From assembly GCA_020445745.1 (NCBI GenBank), contig JAGRGB010000180.1, positions 1 to 56,895 on the forward strand: a stretch of 56,895 nucleotides of DNA, read 5' to 3'. Made by a program: the position numbers and the translations under genes. Below are positions 1-9,479 of this stretch, in pieces (position 1 is the stretch's first letter; each line of letters opens with the position of its first letter). This DNA comes from Rhodocyclaceae bacterium. Its GTDB lineage: Bacteria; Pseudomonadota; Gammaproteobacteria; Burkholderiales; Rhodocyclaceae. The notes under the pieces were generated by a model. The model was given only the letters and a program-made list of their open reading frames with translations, was not told the DNA's origin and did no database searches.

Positions 1-540
1 CTCGCGACGCTGGCCGGCCATCGCCGCCAGGCCCTGTGGCAGGCCGCCGGCGAGCGCCCGCGCGACGGCGTGCTGGCCGAGGCGCCGGTGCACGAGGCGC
101 CGCTGGCACTGCCGGCCGCCAGCGAGGGCGAAGATCTGGTGGCCGACTATGCGGCGCTGGGCTTCACGCTGGGGCGCCATCCGCTGGCCCTGCTGCGCGA
201 TCGGCTGGCCGAGCTGCGCTTCGTGCCGGCGGGCCAACTCAACGCCTATCCGGACCGCAAGCTCGCCCGCGGCGCCGGCCTCGTCACCTGCCGGCAGCGG
301 CCAAGCACCGCCAAGGGCACGATGTTCGTGACACTGGAGGACGAGTCAGGCCTCGTCAACGTGGTGGTGCACGAGGCGCTGGTGGCGCGCCAGCGGCGCG
401 AGCTGCTGGGCGCGCAACTGCTCGGCGTGTTCGGCCAGATCCGCCGCGAGGGGCGGGTCGTGCATCTGGTGGCGAGCCGGGTGGTGGATCACTCGGCGCT
501 GCTCGGCCGGCTGGTGGCGCGCGCCCGAAACTTTCACTGA
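1..540 (+). CDS. dnaE2: Error-prone DNA polymerase DnaE2, C-terminal end (5' truncated by window)
   Basis: The frame is open from the first base and ends in a TGA at 540, giving about 179 residues of the C-terminus of an error-prone alpha-type DNA polymerase. The segment contains the linker after the fingers domain (LAGHRRQALW near the start) and then the OB-fold region (GLVTCRQRPST, GTMFVTLEDESG). It ends in ARNFH, close to the usual DnaE2 terminus. DnaE2 normally performs damage-induced translesion synthesis with ImuA and ImuB, which would lie upstream outside the window. The assignment over replicative DnaE rests on this C-terminal ending and the short tail after the OB fold. Confidence 0.9.
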   Translation, partial: LATLAGHRRQALWQAAGERPRDGVLAEAPVHEAPLALPAASEGEDLVADYAALGFTLGRHPLALLRDRLAELRFVPAGQLNAYPDRKLARGAGLVTCRQRPSTAKGTMFVTLEDESGLVNVVVHEALVARQRRELLGAQLLGVFGQIRREGRVVHLVASRVVDHSALLGRLVARARNFH

Positions 541-596
541 CAAGTCGGGCCGCCACCGCGGACCCGGCCATGCTTCACTCGACCCAGGAGGCTCCG

Positions 597-1049
597 ATGA
601 CCCACGACGACACCCACCCCCTGCCCCGCATGCACATGGTCACGCTGGGCGTCACCGACCTGGCCCGCGCAACCGCGTTCTACCGCCGGGTATTCGGCGT
701 CGACACCACCGGCGACTACGAAGGCGTGTCGTTCTTCTGCCTGCCCGGCGTCTGGCTCGGGCTCTATCCGGTGGACAAGCTGGCCGAGGACATCGGCCCC
801 GACGTGCCGCGCAGCCGTGCCGGCTTCGCCGGCGTCACGCTGGCCTGCAACGCCGCCAGCCGCGACGAGGTCGATCGGCGCATGGCCCACGCCGCGGCCG
901 CCGGCGCGCGCATCGTCAAGCCCGCCGCGGACACCTTCTGGGGCGGCTATGCCGGCTACTTCGAGGATCCGGAAGGCTATCATTGGGAACTGGCCTGGGG
1001 GCCGATGTTCGAATTCGACGATGCCGGCGACATGCACTTTCGCGCGTGA
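597..1049 (+). CDS. VOC (glyoxalase/bleomycin-resistance fold) family protein
   Basis: This 150-residue protein has the single-module VOC pattern: a start region HMVTLGVTDLARATAFYRRVFG, a central GVWLGLYP strand, and a C-terminal YFEDPEGYHWELAW strand with the usual metal-ligand Glu. Typical VOC proteins are metal-dependent isomerases, lyases or dioxygenases, or bind toxins; the substrate cannot be inferred here. The start at 597 is preceded by AGGAGG at 586-591 with 5 nt spacing. An in-frame ATG at 570 is possible but has no such site. It is probably cytosolic, since there is no signal peptide. It stands between dnaE2 and a lipoprotein gene without evident functional linkage. Confidence 0.85.
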   Translation: MTHDDTHPLPRMHMVTLGVTDLARATAFYRRVFGVDTTGDYEGVSFFCLPGVWLGLYPVDKLAEDIGPDVPRSRAGFAGVTLACNAASRDEVDRRMAHAAAAGARIVKPAADTFWGGYAGYFEDPEGYHWELAWGPMFEFDDAGDMHFRA

Positions 1050-1104
1050 GGCCGGCCCACCGCAATCCAAGCAGCCCGACGCGCGGGCGAGAGGGGAACC
1101 GAAG

Positions 1105-1740
1105 ATGACGACCGCCAGACTCCTGCTGCTGGCCCTGACCACCGCGCTGCTGTCGGCCTGCGCCTCGACGACGATCCGCAACAGCTGGATCGACGGCACC
1201 GACCATGGCGGCCCGCCGAAGAAGCTGGCGGTGTTCGTGGCGGTCACCGACGACGAACTGCGCCGCGTCGCCGAGGATCTCACCGCACGCTCGCTGCCGC
1301 CGGAGGTCGGCGCCGTGCCGGCCCACACCCTCGATCTGGATACCAGGCTCGAGGAAAAGGCGCTGCGCGACAAGCTCGCGCCGATGGGCTTCGACGCGGC
1401 GCTGGTGGCGCGGCTGGTCTCCGACGACACCACCGAGCAGTACATACCGCCGCAGACCCAGTTCATGCCGGATCCACTGTTCATCGGCCTGCGCCCCTAC
1501 CACCGCTCGTTCTACGCGTACTATCCGGTGGCCTACACCTACACCACGCCCGGCTACACCGCCACGACCCGGCGGGTGATCGTCGACACCGTGCTCTACC
1601 GCCTGCCCGAGGGCAAGCCGGTGTGGTCGGCGCTCACCGAGACGATCGATCCCGAATCGTCGCTGCAGGTGGTCGAGGAGCTGATCGACAAGCTCGGCAG
1701 CGAGATGCGCCTTCACGGCCTGCTGCCGCCGGCCCGGTGA
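1105..1740 (+). CDS. Predicted outer-membrane lipoprotein, DUF4136-like
   Basis: The 211-residue product begins with a lipoprotein signal (hydrophobic LLLLALTTALLSAC, lipobox LSAC with Cys19). It continues with ASTTIRNSWID, reminiscent of small DUF4136-type lipoproteins. The middle is rich in Tyr and Pro (YHRSFYAYYPVAYTYTT), and a C-terminal helix (VVEELIDKLGSEM) closes it. No catalytic motif is visible. The chosen ATG sits 55 nt after the VOC stop with a GGGG/GAAG stretch just upstream. It converges with the minus-strand H1-like gene, with a strong hairpin between them. Function unknown. Confidence 0.75.
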   Translation: MTTARLLLLALTTALLSACASTTIRNSWIDGTDHGGPPKKLAVFVAVTDDELRRVAEDLTARSLPPEVGAVPAHTLDLDTRLEEKALRDKLAPMGFDAALVARLVSDDTTEQYIPPQTQFMPDPLFIGLRPYHRSFYAYYPVAYTYTTPGYTATTRRVIVDTVLYRLPEGKPVWSALTETIDPESSLQVVEELIDKLGSEMRLHGLLPPAR

Positions 1741-1755
1741 TCCACGCCGCAGCGA

Positions 1756-1775
1756 CGGCCGGCGTCTGCCGGCCG
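1756..1775. terminator. Hairpin between convergent genes
   Basis: CGGCCGGC (1756-1763), a 4-nt loop and GCCGGCCG (1768-1775) form a perfect 8-bp stem. It lies between the lipoprotein stop at 1740 and the stop of the convergent H1-like gene at 1786. There is no T-run, so it may act as a bidirectional 3' end or mRNA stabiliser rather than a strict intrinsic terminator. Confidence 0.5.
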
Positions 1776-1785
1776 CGCCGGCGCT

Positions 1786-2619
1786 TCACTTCCCGCCGGC
1801 CTTCGCCTTGGCGACCACCGGCAGCGCGTCGAGGCGCTTGACGATCTGCGCCGGCTTCTGGGTCAGCAGCAGGCTCAGCCCCACCCGCAGCAGCTCCGAC
1901 CTGCTGCATTTGCGCCCCTTCTTGTTGAGCTCCGCCCGCAGCGCCTTCAATTCGGCGTGTTCGGACTTGGCCATCGAGAACGCTTGCTGCACGGCCTTGG
2001 CGCGCCTTTCCTTGCCCTTGTCCTTGCCCTTCTTGCCCCTGGCGCCGTCCTTGGCGAGCACCCCGCCCTTCTTGGTGCTTGCCGCGAACAGTTCCGACGG
2101 CTTCATCGCCGTTGCACCGCTGGCAGCCTGCACGGCTGGTGCACGCGCTCTCCCGGCGACCTGTTCGGTCGCGAGCCGGGCGCCAGCCGGCGCCGCCGGC
2201 TTCGCTGCCTCGTCCCCGGCCGCCGCGCTACTCGCCCGGGCCGGCAGATTCTCCGCTGCGCTGGGCCTCTTCGACGCACTGGGCTCCTTCGGCGCGGTCG
2301 GCTTGTTCGCCGAAGCGGGCTTCTTCGGGGCGGCCCGCTTGTTCGCCGAAGCCGGCTTCTTCGGGGCGGCCCGCTTGTTCGATACAGCGGTCTTGCCGGC
2401 CGGGGGCGTGGCGGCTGCCCCGCCCGCGCTCCTTGCCAAGGCGGGCCTGGCCCTTGCCGTCCTGGCAGCATTCCTGATCTTCGCCGGGGCGGCTGAAGCC
2501 GCGGCTCCGCCGCCGCCCGAGTCCCCGCCGTCGCTGCCGGGCAGGCGCTTCTCGATCGACGCGTCTTCGGATTTCAGGCTCGCGCGCAGGGCGTCGCGGG
2601 TCTTTCTGGTGCCACTCAT
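1786..2619 (-). CDS. Histone-H1-like Ala/Lys/Pro-rich protein with RHH-like C-terminus, ParA partner
   Basis: A 277-residue basic protein. Residues 1-35 are polar, and about 36-170 are low-complexity Ala/Lys/Pro (units like NKRAAPKKPASA), as in histone-H1-like or AlgP tails. Residues about 200-277 look folded: a charged helix (AELKALRAELNKK), then GRKCSRSELLRVGLSLLL, which resembles the helix start of ribbon-helix-helix DNA-binding proteins. Its ATG (2617-2619) overlaps the TGA of the upstream parA gene (2616-2618), so the two are translationally coupled. Small RHH proteins are the usual partners of ParA ATPases in type Ib partition loci. I infer a DNA-binding partner or adaptor; no homologue is recognised by name. 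Confidence 0.75.
   Translation of the reverse strand: MSGTRKTRDALRASLKSEDASIEKRLPGSDGGDSGGGGAAASAAPAKIRNAARTARARPALARSAGGAAATPPAGKTAVSNKRAAPKKPASANKRAAPKKPASANKPTAPKEPSASKRPSAAENLPARASSAAAGDEAAKPAAPAGARLATEQVAGRARAPAVQAASGATAMKPSELFAASTKKGGVLAKDGARGKKGKDKGKERRAKAVQQAFSMAKSEHAELKALRAELNKKGRKCSRSELLRVGLSLLLTQKPAQIVKRLDALPVVAKAKAGGK
2301..2381. repeat. 36-nt tandem repeat, two full copies plus a partial
   Basis: The unit starting GCTTGTTCGCCGAAGC at 2301 recurs at 2337 with one or two changes, and a partial copy (GCTTGTTCG) follows at 2373. The period of 36 nt encodes a 12-residue Ala/Lys/Pro unit on the minus strand inside the H1-like gene. Near-identity at DNA level suggests recent duplication or slippage, so copy number may vary between strains. 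Confidence 0.85.
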
Positions 2620-3272
2620 CGGTTCTTCTCCAGTTCCGTCAGCAGGGCCCGGACCAGGCCGCGGACTTCTTCCCGTGCGCTCTCGGCCGGACGCCCGAGC
2701 TGGAACACCGATCCTCCCGCGAGCGCACTTTCGGCATAGGCATTGCGCTGCCCGAGCGACGCCGGCAGCAGTGGCAACGCGAATTCCTGCATGAACTCGA
2801 CGATCTCGCCGGCCAGCCGGGTGCGTGGCACCCGATTCGGCAGCAGGTAGGCCGCGAGCGCCCGCCGCCGCTTCTGTCGTTGCAGGATCAGCGATTCGAC
2901 CGCGCGCGTGGACCACAGGTCGGTGGGCCCCGGCACCACCGGGATCAGCACCAGGTCGGCGACATCGAGGGCAGCCAGGGTATGGGCGTGCTCGATAGAC
3001 GGTGGACAATCGACCAGCAGCGTGCCGCTCTGCCTGGCGAGCCTGCGCAGCTCCTCGCCGGCGCCGTCGCCGGCCACCGCGGTGGCCAGCGGAATGCCGG
3101 ATCCGGCCGCCGCCGCCAGCTCGGACCAGCGCAGCGCGCTTTCCTGCGGGTCGAGGTCGGCAATCGCGAAGCCGCGGCCGGCCTCGACCAGGCCGCCGGC
3201 GACCTGCATCAGCACCGTGGTCTTGCCGGCGCCACCCTTCTGGGATACAACCGCTACGATTCGTGACGCCAT
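2616..3272 (-). CDS. parA: ParA/MinD-family ATPase
   Basis: A 218-residue deviant Walker-A ATPase. The P-loop VVSQKGGAGKTT near residue 8 has the signature Lys of the ParA family. LLVDCPPS is the A' (Walker B-like) strand, and DLDPQES follows the second strand. Such ATPases position DNA or protein cargo on the nucleoid by ATP-dependent dimerisation. The short N-terminus without an HTH matches type Ib or orphan chromosomal ParAs. I chose the ATG at 3272; a TTG 24 codons upstream is also in frame. No ParB is nearby. The coupled H1/RHH-like gene downstream is the likely partner. It is transcribed divergently from the macro-domain gene. Confidence 0.88.
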   Translation of the reverse strand: MASRIVAVVSQKGGAGKTTVLMQVAGGLVEAGRGFAIADLDPQESALRWSELAAAAGSGIPLATAVAGDGAGEELRRLARQSGTLLVDCPPSIEHAHTLAALDVADLVLIPVVPGPTDLWSTRAVESLILQRQKRRRALAAYLLPNRVPRTRLAGEIVEFMQEFALPLLPASLGQRNAYAESALAGGSVFQLGRPAESAREEVRGLVRALLTELEKNR

Positions 3273-3296
3273 CCGGTATGCGAGATCACCATGTCG

Positions 3297-3323
3297 TTGT
3301 CGGAATTGTCGCACTAACTTAGT
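3297..3323. promoter_or_regulatory. Repeat and palindrome in the parA / macro-domain divergent promoter region
   Basis: TTGTCG occurs twice as a direct repeat (3297-3302 and 3306-3311), and the perfect dyad ACTAA-C-TTAGT follows at 3313-3323. These lie 25-51 nt upstream of the parA start in an unusually AT-rich patch. Such an arrangement fits an operator, for instance autoregulation by the RHH-like partner, but no binding protein can be assigned from sequence. Confidence 0.4.
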
Positions 3324-3379
3324 TGCAGGATGCGCGCCTTTCAAGTCGCGGGGCCCTGCGGAAGGGAGAGATCGGGAAC

Positions 3380-3895
3380 ATGGCCCGGATCGAAGTGCTT
3401 CAGGTCGACATCACCCGGCTCGAGGTGGATGTCATCGTCAACGCCGCCAACAACTCGCTGCTCGGTGGCGGCGGGGTGGACGGGGCGATCCACCGCGCCG
3501 CCGGGCCACGGCTGCTGGCCCATTGCCGTGGACTGGGTGGCTGCGCCACCGGCGAGGCCAGGCTCACACCGGGCTTCGACCTGCCGGCGCGCTGGATCAT
3601 CCACACCGTTGGGCCGGTGTGGTCGGGCGGTGGTCGTGGCGAGCCCGACCTGCTCGCCAGCTGCTATCGCAAGGCCCTCGCGATCGCCCGCGAGCAATGC
3701 CTCGACTCGATCGCCTTTCCGGCGATCAGTTGCGGTGTCTATGGCTATCCGCCTGACCAGGCATGCGCGGTCGCGGTGGCGACCTGCCGATCGTTCGTGA
3801 GCGACGATGCGCCCCCCGGGCGCATCGTGCTGACGGCTTTCGATCAGGCGATGGCGGAACGGTTGAGCCGCGAACTGCGGCGGGAACGCACGTAG
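3380..3895 (+). CDS. Macro-domain protein, O-acetyl-ADP-ribose deacetylase type
   Basis: A 171-residue stand-alone macro domain. Visible family marks are [27 protein letters not shown] (ADP-ribose pocket, with catalytic-type Asn and Asp), the glycine-rich loop [11 protein letters not shown], and the strand RIVLTAFD near the end. YmdB-like members hydrolyse O-acetyl-ADP-ribose or remove mono-ADP-ribose from proteins. The ATG at 3380 has GGGAG at 3365-3369. Slightly unusual is its last 50 nt, which overlap the 3' end of the opposing gene. It shares its upstream region with the parA operon. Confidence 0.92.
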   Translation: MARIEVLQVDITRLEVDVIVNAANNSLLGGGGVDGAIHRAAGPRLLAHCRGLGGCATGEARLTPGFDLPARWIIHTVGPVWSGGGRGEPDLLASCYRKALAIAREQCLDSIAFPAISCGVYGYPPDQACAVAVATCRSFVSDDAPPGRIVLTAFDQAMAERLSRELRRERT

Positions 3896-4254
3896 CGCTC
3901 GTCGCCGGTGGCGGCAGGAGTGAATTCGGCTTCGAGGCTGCACGCGCACAAGGCGCTGCCGCACAGGCCCAGGCACTGTTGTCGCCCGGGCTGGCTGTCC
4001 AGGGTACCGCGATGCTCGGCGGTCGGCGGCACTTCGATCTCGAGCAGGCCCAGGAACCGCGCAGCGGCCTCGCGGGTACGGAAGACCGTGAGCCGGCCAT
4101 CCCCCGAAAAGACCATCCGCCCGGACAGCGTCAATACGTAACACTCGCCGCAACCGGCAGTCACCGGATGCAGCTTGAGATCGAAATGCTCCCGATCCCA
4201 GCGCGGCCCAGCCGCGAGGTCAAGCCAAGTGGCTGGCTTCTTGTGTGTAGCCAT
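3844..4254 (-). CDS. Conserved-looking hypothetical protein with Cys-rich C-terminal half
   Basis: A 136-residue protein I do not recognise. The start is well supported: AAGGAGGAG lies a few nt before the ATG at 4254. The N-terminal half ([20 protein letters not shown], then [29 protein letters not shown]) reads like a folded domain with a CGEC pair. The second half has [12 protein letters not shown], giving six cysteines in all. The last 52 nt run antisense into the end of the macro-domain gene. A metal- or redox-related role is possible but only inferred from the cysteines. Confidence 0.6.
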   Translation of the reverse strand: MATHKKPATWLDLAAGPRWDREHFDLKLHPVTAGCGECYVLTLSGRMVFSGDGRLTVFRTREAAARFLGLLEIEVPPTAEHRGTLDSQPGRQQCLGLCGSALCACSLEAEFTPAATGDERYVRSRRSSRLNRSAIA

Positions 4255-4585
4255 ATGTCTCCTCCTTAATGTCGCTATGAGCCGTGGAACCGCGTCGATC
4301 CTGGTGCGGAATCGTTCGCGAATTCCCAGCCGGGGTTCGACGCCCGGCGACTCGCCTCCATGCCCACGTCCGCTCTGACCTGCGGCGCGAGCTTATTTTG
4401 TGTGTGTCAAACTCTTTGTCGGATGGATTATCCCGGTTGACACGAGCAATGCAATCTGCAAGTGCACAATTGATCCAGCTCACCCCGGCGGCGACACGGC
4501 GCTGCCGTCGTCCCACTGCGCGCCAGCACTCGGTGAGTGCTTGGCTATACTCGCGATCTCGCCCACACCGATCAGGAGACCTTAG
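4255..4585 (+). promoter_or_regulatory. Intergenic promoter region upstream of the O-acetylhomoserine sulfhydrylase gene
   Basis: This 331-nt gap separates the starts of two divergent genes and is AT-richer than its surroundings around 4390-4480. TATACT at 4546-4551, 34 nt before the start codon, is a good -10 candidate, but I see no matching -35. TTGACA at 4437-4442 is an isolated -35-like hexamer. I see no riboswitch-like structure I could name, although sulfur genes often have one. Confidence 0.4.
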
Positions 4586-5857
<1,272 letters not shown>

Positions 5858-5862
5858 GGGCG

Positions 5863-5893
5863 CGCGGCGCGGCTCGCCGCGGGCGGAACCGCC
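5863..5893. terminator. Paired hairpins between convergent genes
   Basis: CGCGGCG (5863-5869) and CGCCGCG (5875-5881) form a 7-bp stem. It is followed directly by GGCGG-AA-CCGCC (5882-5893). They fill the 39 nt between the stops of the sulfhydrylase and GGDEF-EAL genes. There is no T-tract. Confidence 0.4.
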
Positions 5894-5896
5894 CCG

Positions 5897-8176
5897 TCAG
5901 GCGAGGCGCGCTTCGCGGAACTGGCCGCGCCAGATGTCGAATTCGTCGGCGGCCATCGGGCGGCCGTACAGGAAGCCCTGCATTTCCCGGCAGCCGAGCC
6001 GCTGCAGCAGGTCGGCCTGCTGGGCGGTCTCGACGCCTTCGGCGACCACCGACATGCCGGAGCCCTCGGCCAGCCGCAGGATGGTATGGACGATGCCGGT
6101 GCCGGCATTGTCGGGGTCGAGTTCGGCGACGAAGCAGCGGTCCACCTTGACCCGGTCGATCGGCAGCCGCGACAGGCTGCCGAGGGACGAGAATCCGCAA
6201 CCGAAATCGTCGAGCGCGATACGGATGCCGAGGGACTTGAGCGCCCGCAACTGCGCGGCGACCTTGTCCACCTCCTCCATCGCCACCGATTCGGTGACCT
6301 CGAGCTCGATGCAGTCGGCCGGAGCACCGGTGGCGTCGAGGGTGCCGCGGATCATGTCGACGAAGCCTTCCTGGCGAAACTGCAGCGCCGACACATTGAC
6401 CGCGACGATCAGCCCGACCTCGCCGGCCTGGCGCCAGCGCACCAGCTGCTGACAGGCCTGGCGGAACACCCACGCGCCGATCTCGCCGATCAGACCGGTG
6501 TATTCGGCAAGCGGTATGAAATCCTGCGGCGACACCATCTCGCCGCGTTCGTTGCGCCAGCGGATCAGGGCCTCGACGCCGCGCAGCTCGTGGCTGACGG
6601 CGTCCACCTGCGGCTGGTAATGGACCGTCAGGCCGCGCTGGAAGTCGATCGCCGCACGCAGCTCGTTGAGCATCACTACCCGCTTGCGCGCCTGGCCGGC
6701 CATTTGCGCCGAATAGGCGCAGTAGCGCACCGCCGGGTCGAGCTTGGCCTGACCGAGGGCCACCGCCGCCTCCCTGAGCAGATCGGCAGCGCGCGGCAAC
6801 AGACCGTCCACGCTCCTGCTCACTGGCGCGAATCCGGCGCGGATGCGCAGCGGAACGCCGTGGCCGCGGGCATGGAACGGCGAATCGAACGCCCGCAGCA
6901 GGTTCGGGGGCACCAGGATCGTCGCCGGCCCGAACAGCACGAAGCTGTCGCCCACCAGCCGGGCCAGTAGCACGCCCTCCGGAAAGGCGGCCCGCAGCCG
7001 TCGCGCCACCGCCGTCAGCAGGGCATCGCCGGTACGCTGACCGAGCGCGTTGTTCACTTCGGCGAATCCGGCAACGTCGAGCAGCGCCACCGCATAGTCG
7101 GTGGCGACAGCCGGCGAGCCCAGAAAGCGGTCGACCTCCTCGATGAAGCTCACGCGATTGGGCAGACGGGTCAGGGGATCGAAATAGGCGTAGAAGTTGA
7201 GTCGCTCGAAGAGGCCGACGTTCTCGAAGCCGACGCCGATGTTGACCGCGAAGACTTCCAGAAGCCGCCGGTCGACGGGGTCCAGCGGGCGCTCGGTCTG
7301 CAGGTATACGACGGCCGCGCGAGCGGACTCGCCACTGAAATAGAGCACCGTCGCGTTCGGCTCGTAGAGGCTCCCGCGGGATTCGACGCAGCGGGCGATG
7401 GTCGCGACGATGTCGCGCTCGGCGAGCTCGGCCAGCGGGCGGTTGACGTGCTCACGGAAGCGGCCGGCGGCACCGGCGATGGTCAGCGCGGCATCGGCTT
7501 CCTGGGCCAGCGTGGCAACGCTGCGCACGCAGATCAGGCCCTCGGGTTCGAGCTTGAGCAATGCCGCGATCTGGGTCAGCACGCCTTCGGCGAAGCTCGC
7601 CAGCGCCCGCCGCCCGAAAAGCTCGGAAGCCGACTGCACGATCATGTCGAGGCCGCGCCGGCTGACGCTGATCGTGCGGATCTGTTCGAAGCTGCGGATC
7701 GCCGCGGTCAGCGCGGTCACCAGCCGGACGTGGGTGAGCTCCGACTTGGTCTTGTAGTCGTTGATGTCGTAGTCACGCACGACGGACAGTTCGGGCGCGT
7801 AGCCGGGCTGCCCGGTGCGCAGGATGATGCGCGGTTCGGCGAGTTCCAGCTCGCGCCGGATCACCGCGACCAGGTCGAGGCCGGCTTCCGGCGTTTCCAT
7901 CACCACGTCGAGCAGCACCACCGCGATCTCGTGACCGCGATCCTCGAGGATGGCTCGCGCCTCGGCCGCACTTCGCGCGTGCAGCAGCTTCAGCGGCCGC
8001 TCCAGCACGGTCGCGTTCTGCAGCGCGAACATCGTCGCGTGGTGCACCTCGTCGTCGTCGTCGACGACCAGCACCGTCCACACCGGATGGCCGCCACGGC
8101 CGTCGCCGCTGCGGTCGACGTCGTCGATGTCGTCGACGAAATCGATCAGATCGTCTCGGGGCACAGGGATGCTCAA
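5897..8176 (-). CDS. Response regulator with DUF3369, degenerate GGDEF and intact EAL domains
   Basis: About 759 residues from a TTG at 8176 preceded by AAGGAA; the frame is open 62 codons further upstream, so the start is uncertain. Order: REC (about 33-170; VLVVDDDDEV, phospho-acceptor Asp90 in LLDVVMET, Lys in NDYKTKSE), DUF3369 (about 170-325), GGDEF (about 330-480) and EAL (about 505-750). The GGDEF signature is VGDSF (408-412), so cyclase activity is unlikely. EAL residues look complete (EAL 535-537, NVS, EVTES, DDFG, VKVD, EGVE). The prediction is a c-di-GMP phosphodiesterase controlled by phosphorylation. The partner kinase is not in the immediate neighbourhood. Confidence 0.9.
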   Translation of the reverse strand: MSIPVPRDDLIDFVDDIDDVDRSGDGRGGHPVWTVLVVDDDDEVHHATMFALQNATVLERPLKLLHARSAAEARAILEDRGHEIAVVLLDVVMETPEAGLDLVAVIRRELELAEPRIILRTGQPGYAPELSVVRDYDINDYKTKSELTHVRLVTALTAAIRSFEQIRTISVSRRGLDMIVQSASELFGRRALASFAEGVLTQIAALLKLEPEGLICVRSVATLAQEADAALTIAGAAGRFREHVNRPLAELAERDIVATIARCVESRGSLYEPNATVLYFSGESARAAVVYLQTERPLDPVDRRLLEVFAVNIGVGFENVGLFERLNFYAYFDPLTRLPNRVSFIEEVDRFLGSPAVATDYAVALLDVAGFAEVNNALGQRTGDALLTAVARRLRAAFPEGVLLARLVGDSFVLFGPATILVPPNLLRAFDSPFHARGHGVPLRIRAGFAPVSRSVDGLLPRAADLLREAAVALGQAKLDPAVRYCAYSAQMAGQARKRVVMLNELRAAIDFQRGLTVHYQPQVDAVSHELRGVEALIRWRNERGEMVSPQDFIPLAEYTGLIGEIGAWVFRQACQQLVRWRQAGEVGLIVAVNVSALQFRQEGFVDMIRGTLDATGAPADCIELEVTESVAMEEVDKVAAQLRALKSLGIRIALDDFGCGFSSLGSLSRLPIDRVKVDRCFVAELDPDNAGTGIVHTILRLAEGSGMSVVAEGVETAQQADLLQRLGCREMQGFLYGRPMAADEFDIWRGQFREARLA

Positions 8177-8482
8177 GGCTTTCCTTCGCTGGGGACCAGG
8201 GTGGATCGAGGGCCTGCGGCGCGTTTCCGCGATATCCGGGATGCCATGGATATCGACCCTGGCGAACCGACCTTTAGCAATGCTGCGGGTTTCGGGGGAG
8301 TTCACGCCGACCGTGCCGCCCCTTGCAACAGTCGGCGGTCGTGACGGGCGTCGCGGCGACACAACGAAGCGGGAAGATTTATCGTCGTTGATGCTGCAGC
8401 GCAGCTTCGGTTGGCCTAAACTTGGGACGCTTCATCAGCCCCCACGCTCTTTCAGATACCGACACACGCCGATACCGCCCCC

Positions 8483-9412
8483 ATGAACGACTCGATTCCG
8501 CTCGGCACGCGCCGCACGATCGATGGTGCAGACCGGGTCTACTACTACGGCTACTGGATCAAGGCCTACTCCCCGCCGGCCAACACCCTCGAGGCCAAGA
8601 AGCGGCTGATCGAGGGGCTGACCCGGCGGCTGTTCAATCACGTCGAACATGGCCTGAACATTCCCGGACGGCGCCTCGGCGAAGCACGCGCGTCCTATGA
8701 GGACGCCACCGAACCACAGTTGAAGCGGGTCAAGGGCGCGATGCTCGCCGGCGCCCTGTTCAACCGTGCCACCGACATCTTCACCAAGCTCGTCGAGCTG
8801 CAGGCGATGGGCATCGAGATCCAGACCGACAACGAGCTGATGCGCGAATGCGGTCAATGCCTGCAGGAGGCGCTGACGCTCGGCAAGCTGGTCCGCCATC
8901 GCAGCGGCGACGAGGGCATCGACGAACTCTGGGGCGAGCCCTTCAAGGCGTTCACGATGCCGATCGACGCGTTCTACGAGAGTCGCTACGTCAAGATCGC
9001 GATGACCATGCGCGACATCGACCGGCTCACCGCGGCGATGATCGGGGTGTTCTCCCGGCTCGAGATGTTCGGCGGCGAGATCGAGTCGATCCTGCACGAC
9101 TACGCCGAGGCGGCCAAGGTCAAGTGCGAGACCCTGCGTACCGACCCGGCGATCTTCGACGTCTGGAGCCGCTTCGCCGTCGCCGCCGAGAAGGTCAAGG
9201 AATACCTGCCGAAGCTCCAGCCGGACGCTGCCGACGTGGAGCTGCTGGAAGCGTCCGAAGGCAAGGCCCTGCTCGAGAAGGGCATCGACCTGATCAGCTA
9301 CGTCACCCGCGCCCGCGTGCCGATGCCGAAGAGCACCCGAGAATTCATCGAGCGCTGCGCCGGCTTCCGCCAGGGAGCCGACAGCCGCCAAGCCACCTGC
9401 GACCCGCTTTGA
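8483..9412 (+). CDS. Uncharacterised protein, alpha-helical, about 309 residues
   Basis: I do not recognise the family. The N-terminus is aromatic (ADRVYYYGYWIKAYSPP), and the rest is predicted to be largely helical and mixed-charge (LEAKKRLIEGLTRRLFNHVEHG, MLAGALFNRATDIFTKLVELQ). There is no signal peptide, membrane segment or obvious catalytic motif. Codon use (high GC at third positions) is normal for the window, and the ATG is clear, so this is a real gene. It is convergent with an AAA+ ATPase gene, separated by 67 nt that contain a hairpin. Confidence 0.75.
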   Translation: MNDSIPLGTRRTIDGADRVYYYGYWIKAYSPPANTLEAKKRLIEGLTRRLFNHVEHGLNIPGRRLGEARASYEDATEPQLKRVKGAMLAGALFNRATDIFTKLVELQAMGIEIQTDNELMRECGQCLQEALTLGKLVRHRSGDEGIDELWGEPFKAFTMPIDAFYESRYVKIAMTMRDIDRLTAAMIGVFSRLEMFGGEIESILHDYAEAAKVKCETLRTDPAIFDVWSRFAVAAEKVKEYLPKLQPDAADVELLEASEGKALLEKGIDLISYVTRARVPMPKSTREFIERCAGFRQGADSRQATCDPL

Positions 9413-9425
9413 GCGGCGGTCGGGA

Positions 9426-9443
9426 CGCCGGCGCCTGCCGGCG
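9426..9443. terminator. Hairpin between convergent genes
   Basis: CGCCGGC (9426-9432), loop GCCT, then GCCGGCG (9437-9443) form a perfect 7-bp stem 14 nt after the stop of the 309-residue gene. It faces the stop of the AAA+ gene at 9480. No T-run follows. Confidence 0.45.
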
Positions 9444-9479
9444 GCCGCAGTGCCAGCGCGGCGTCGGCGGCGTCCGGAC

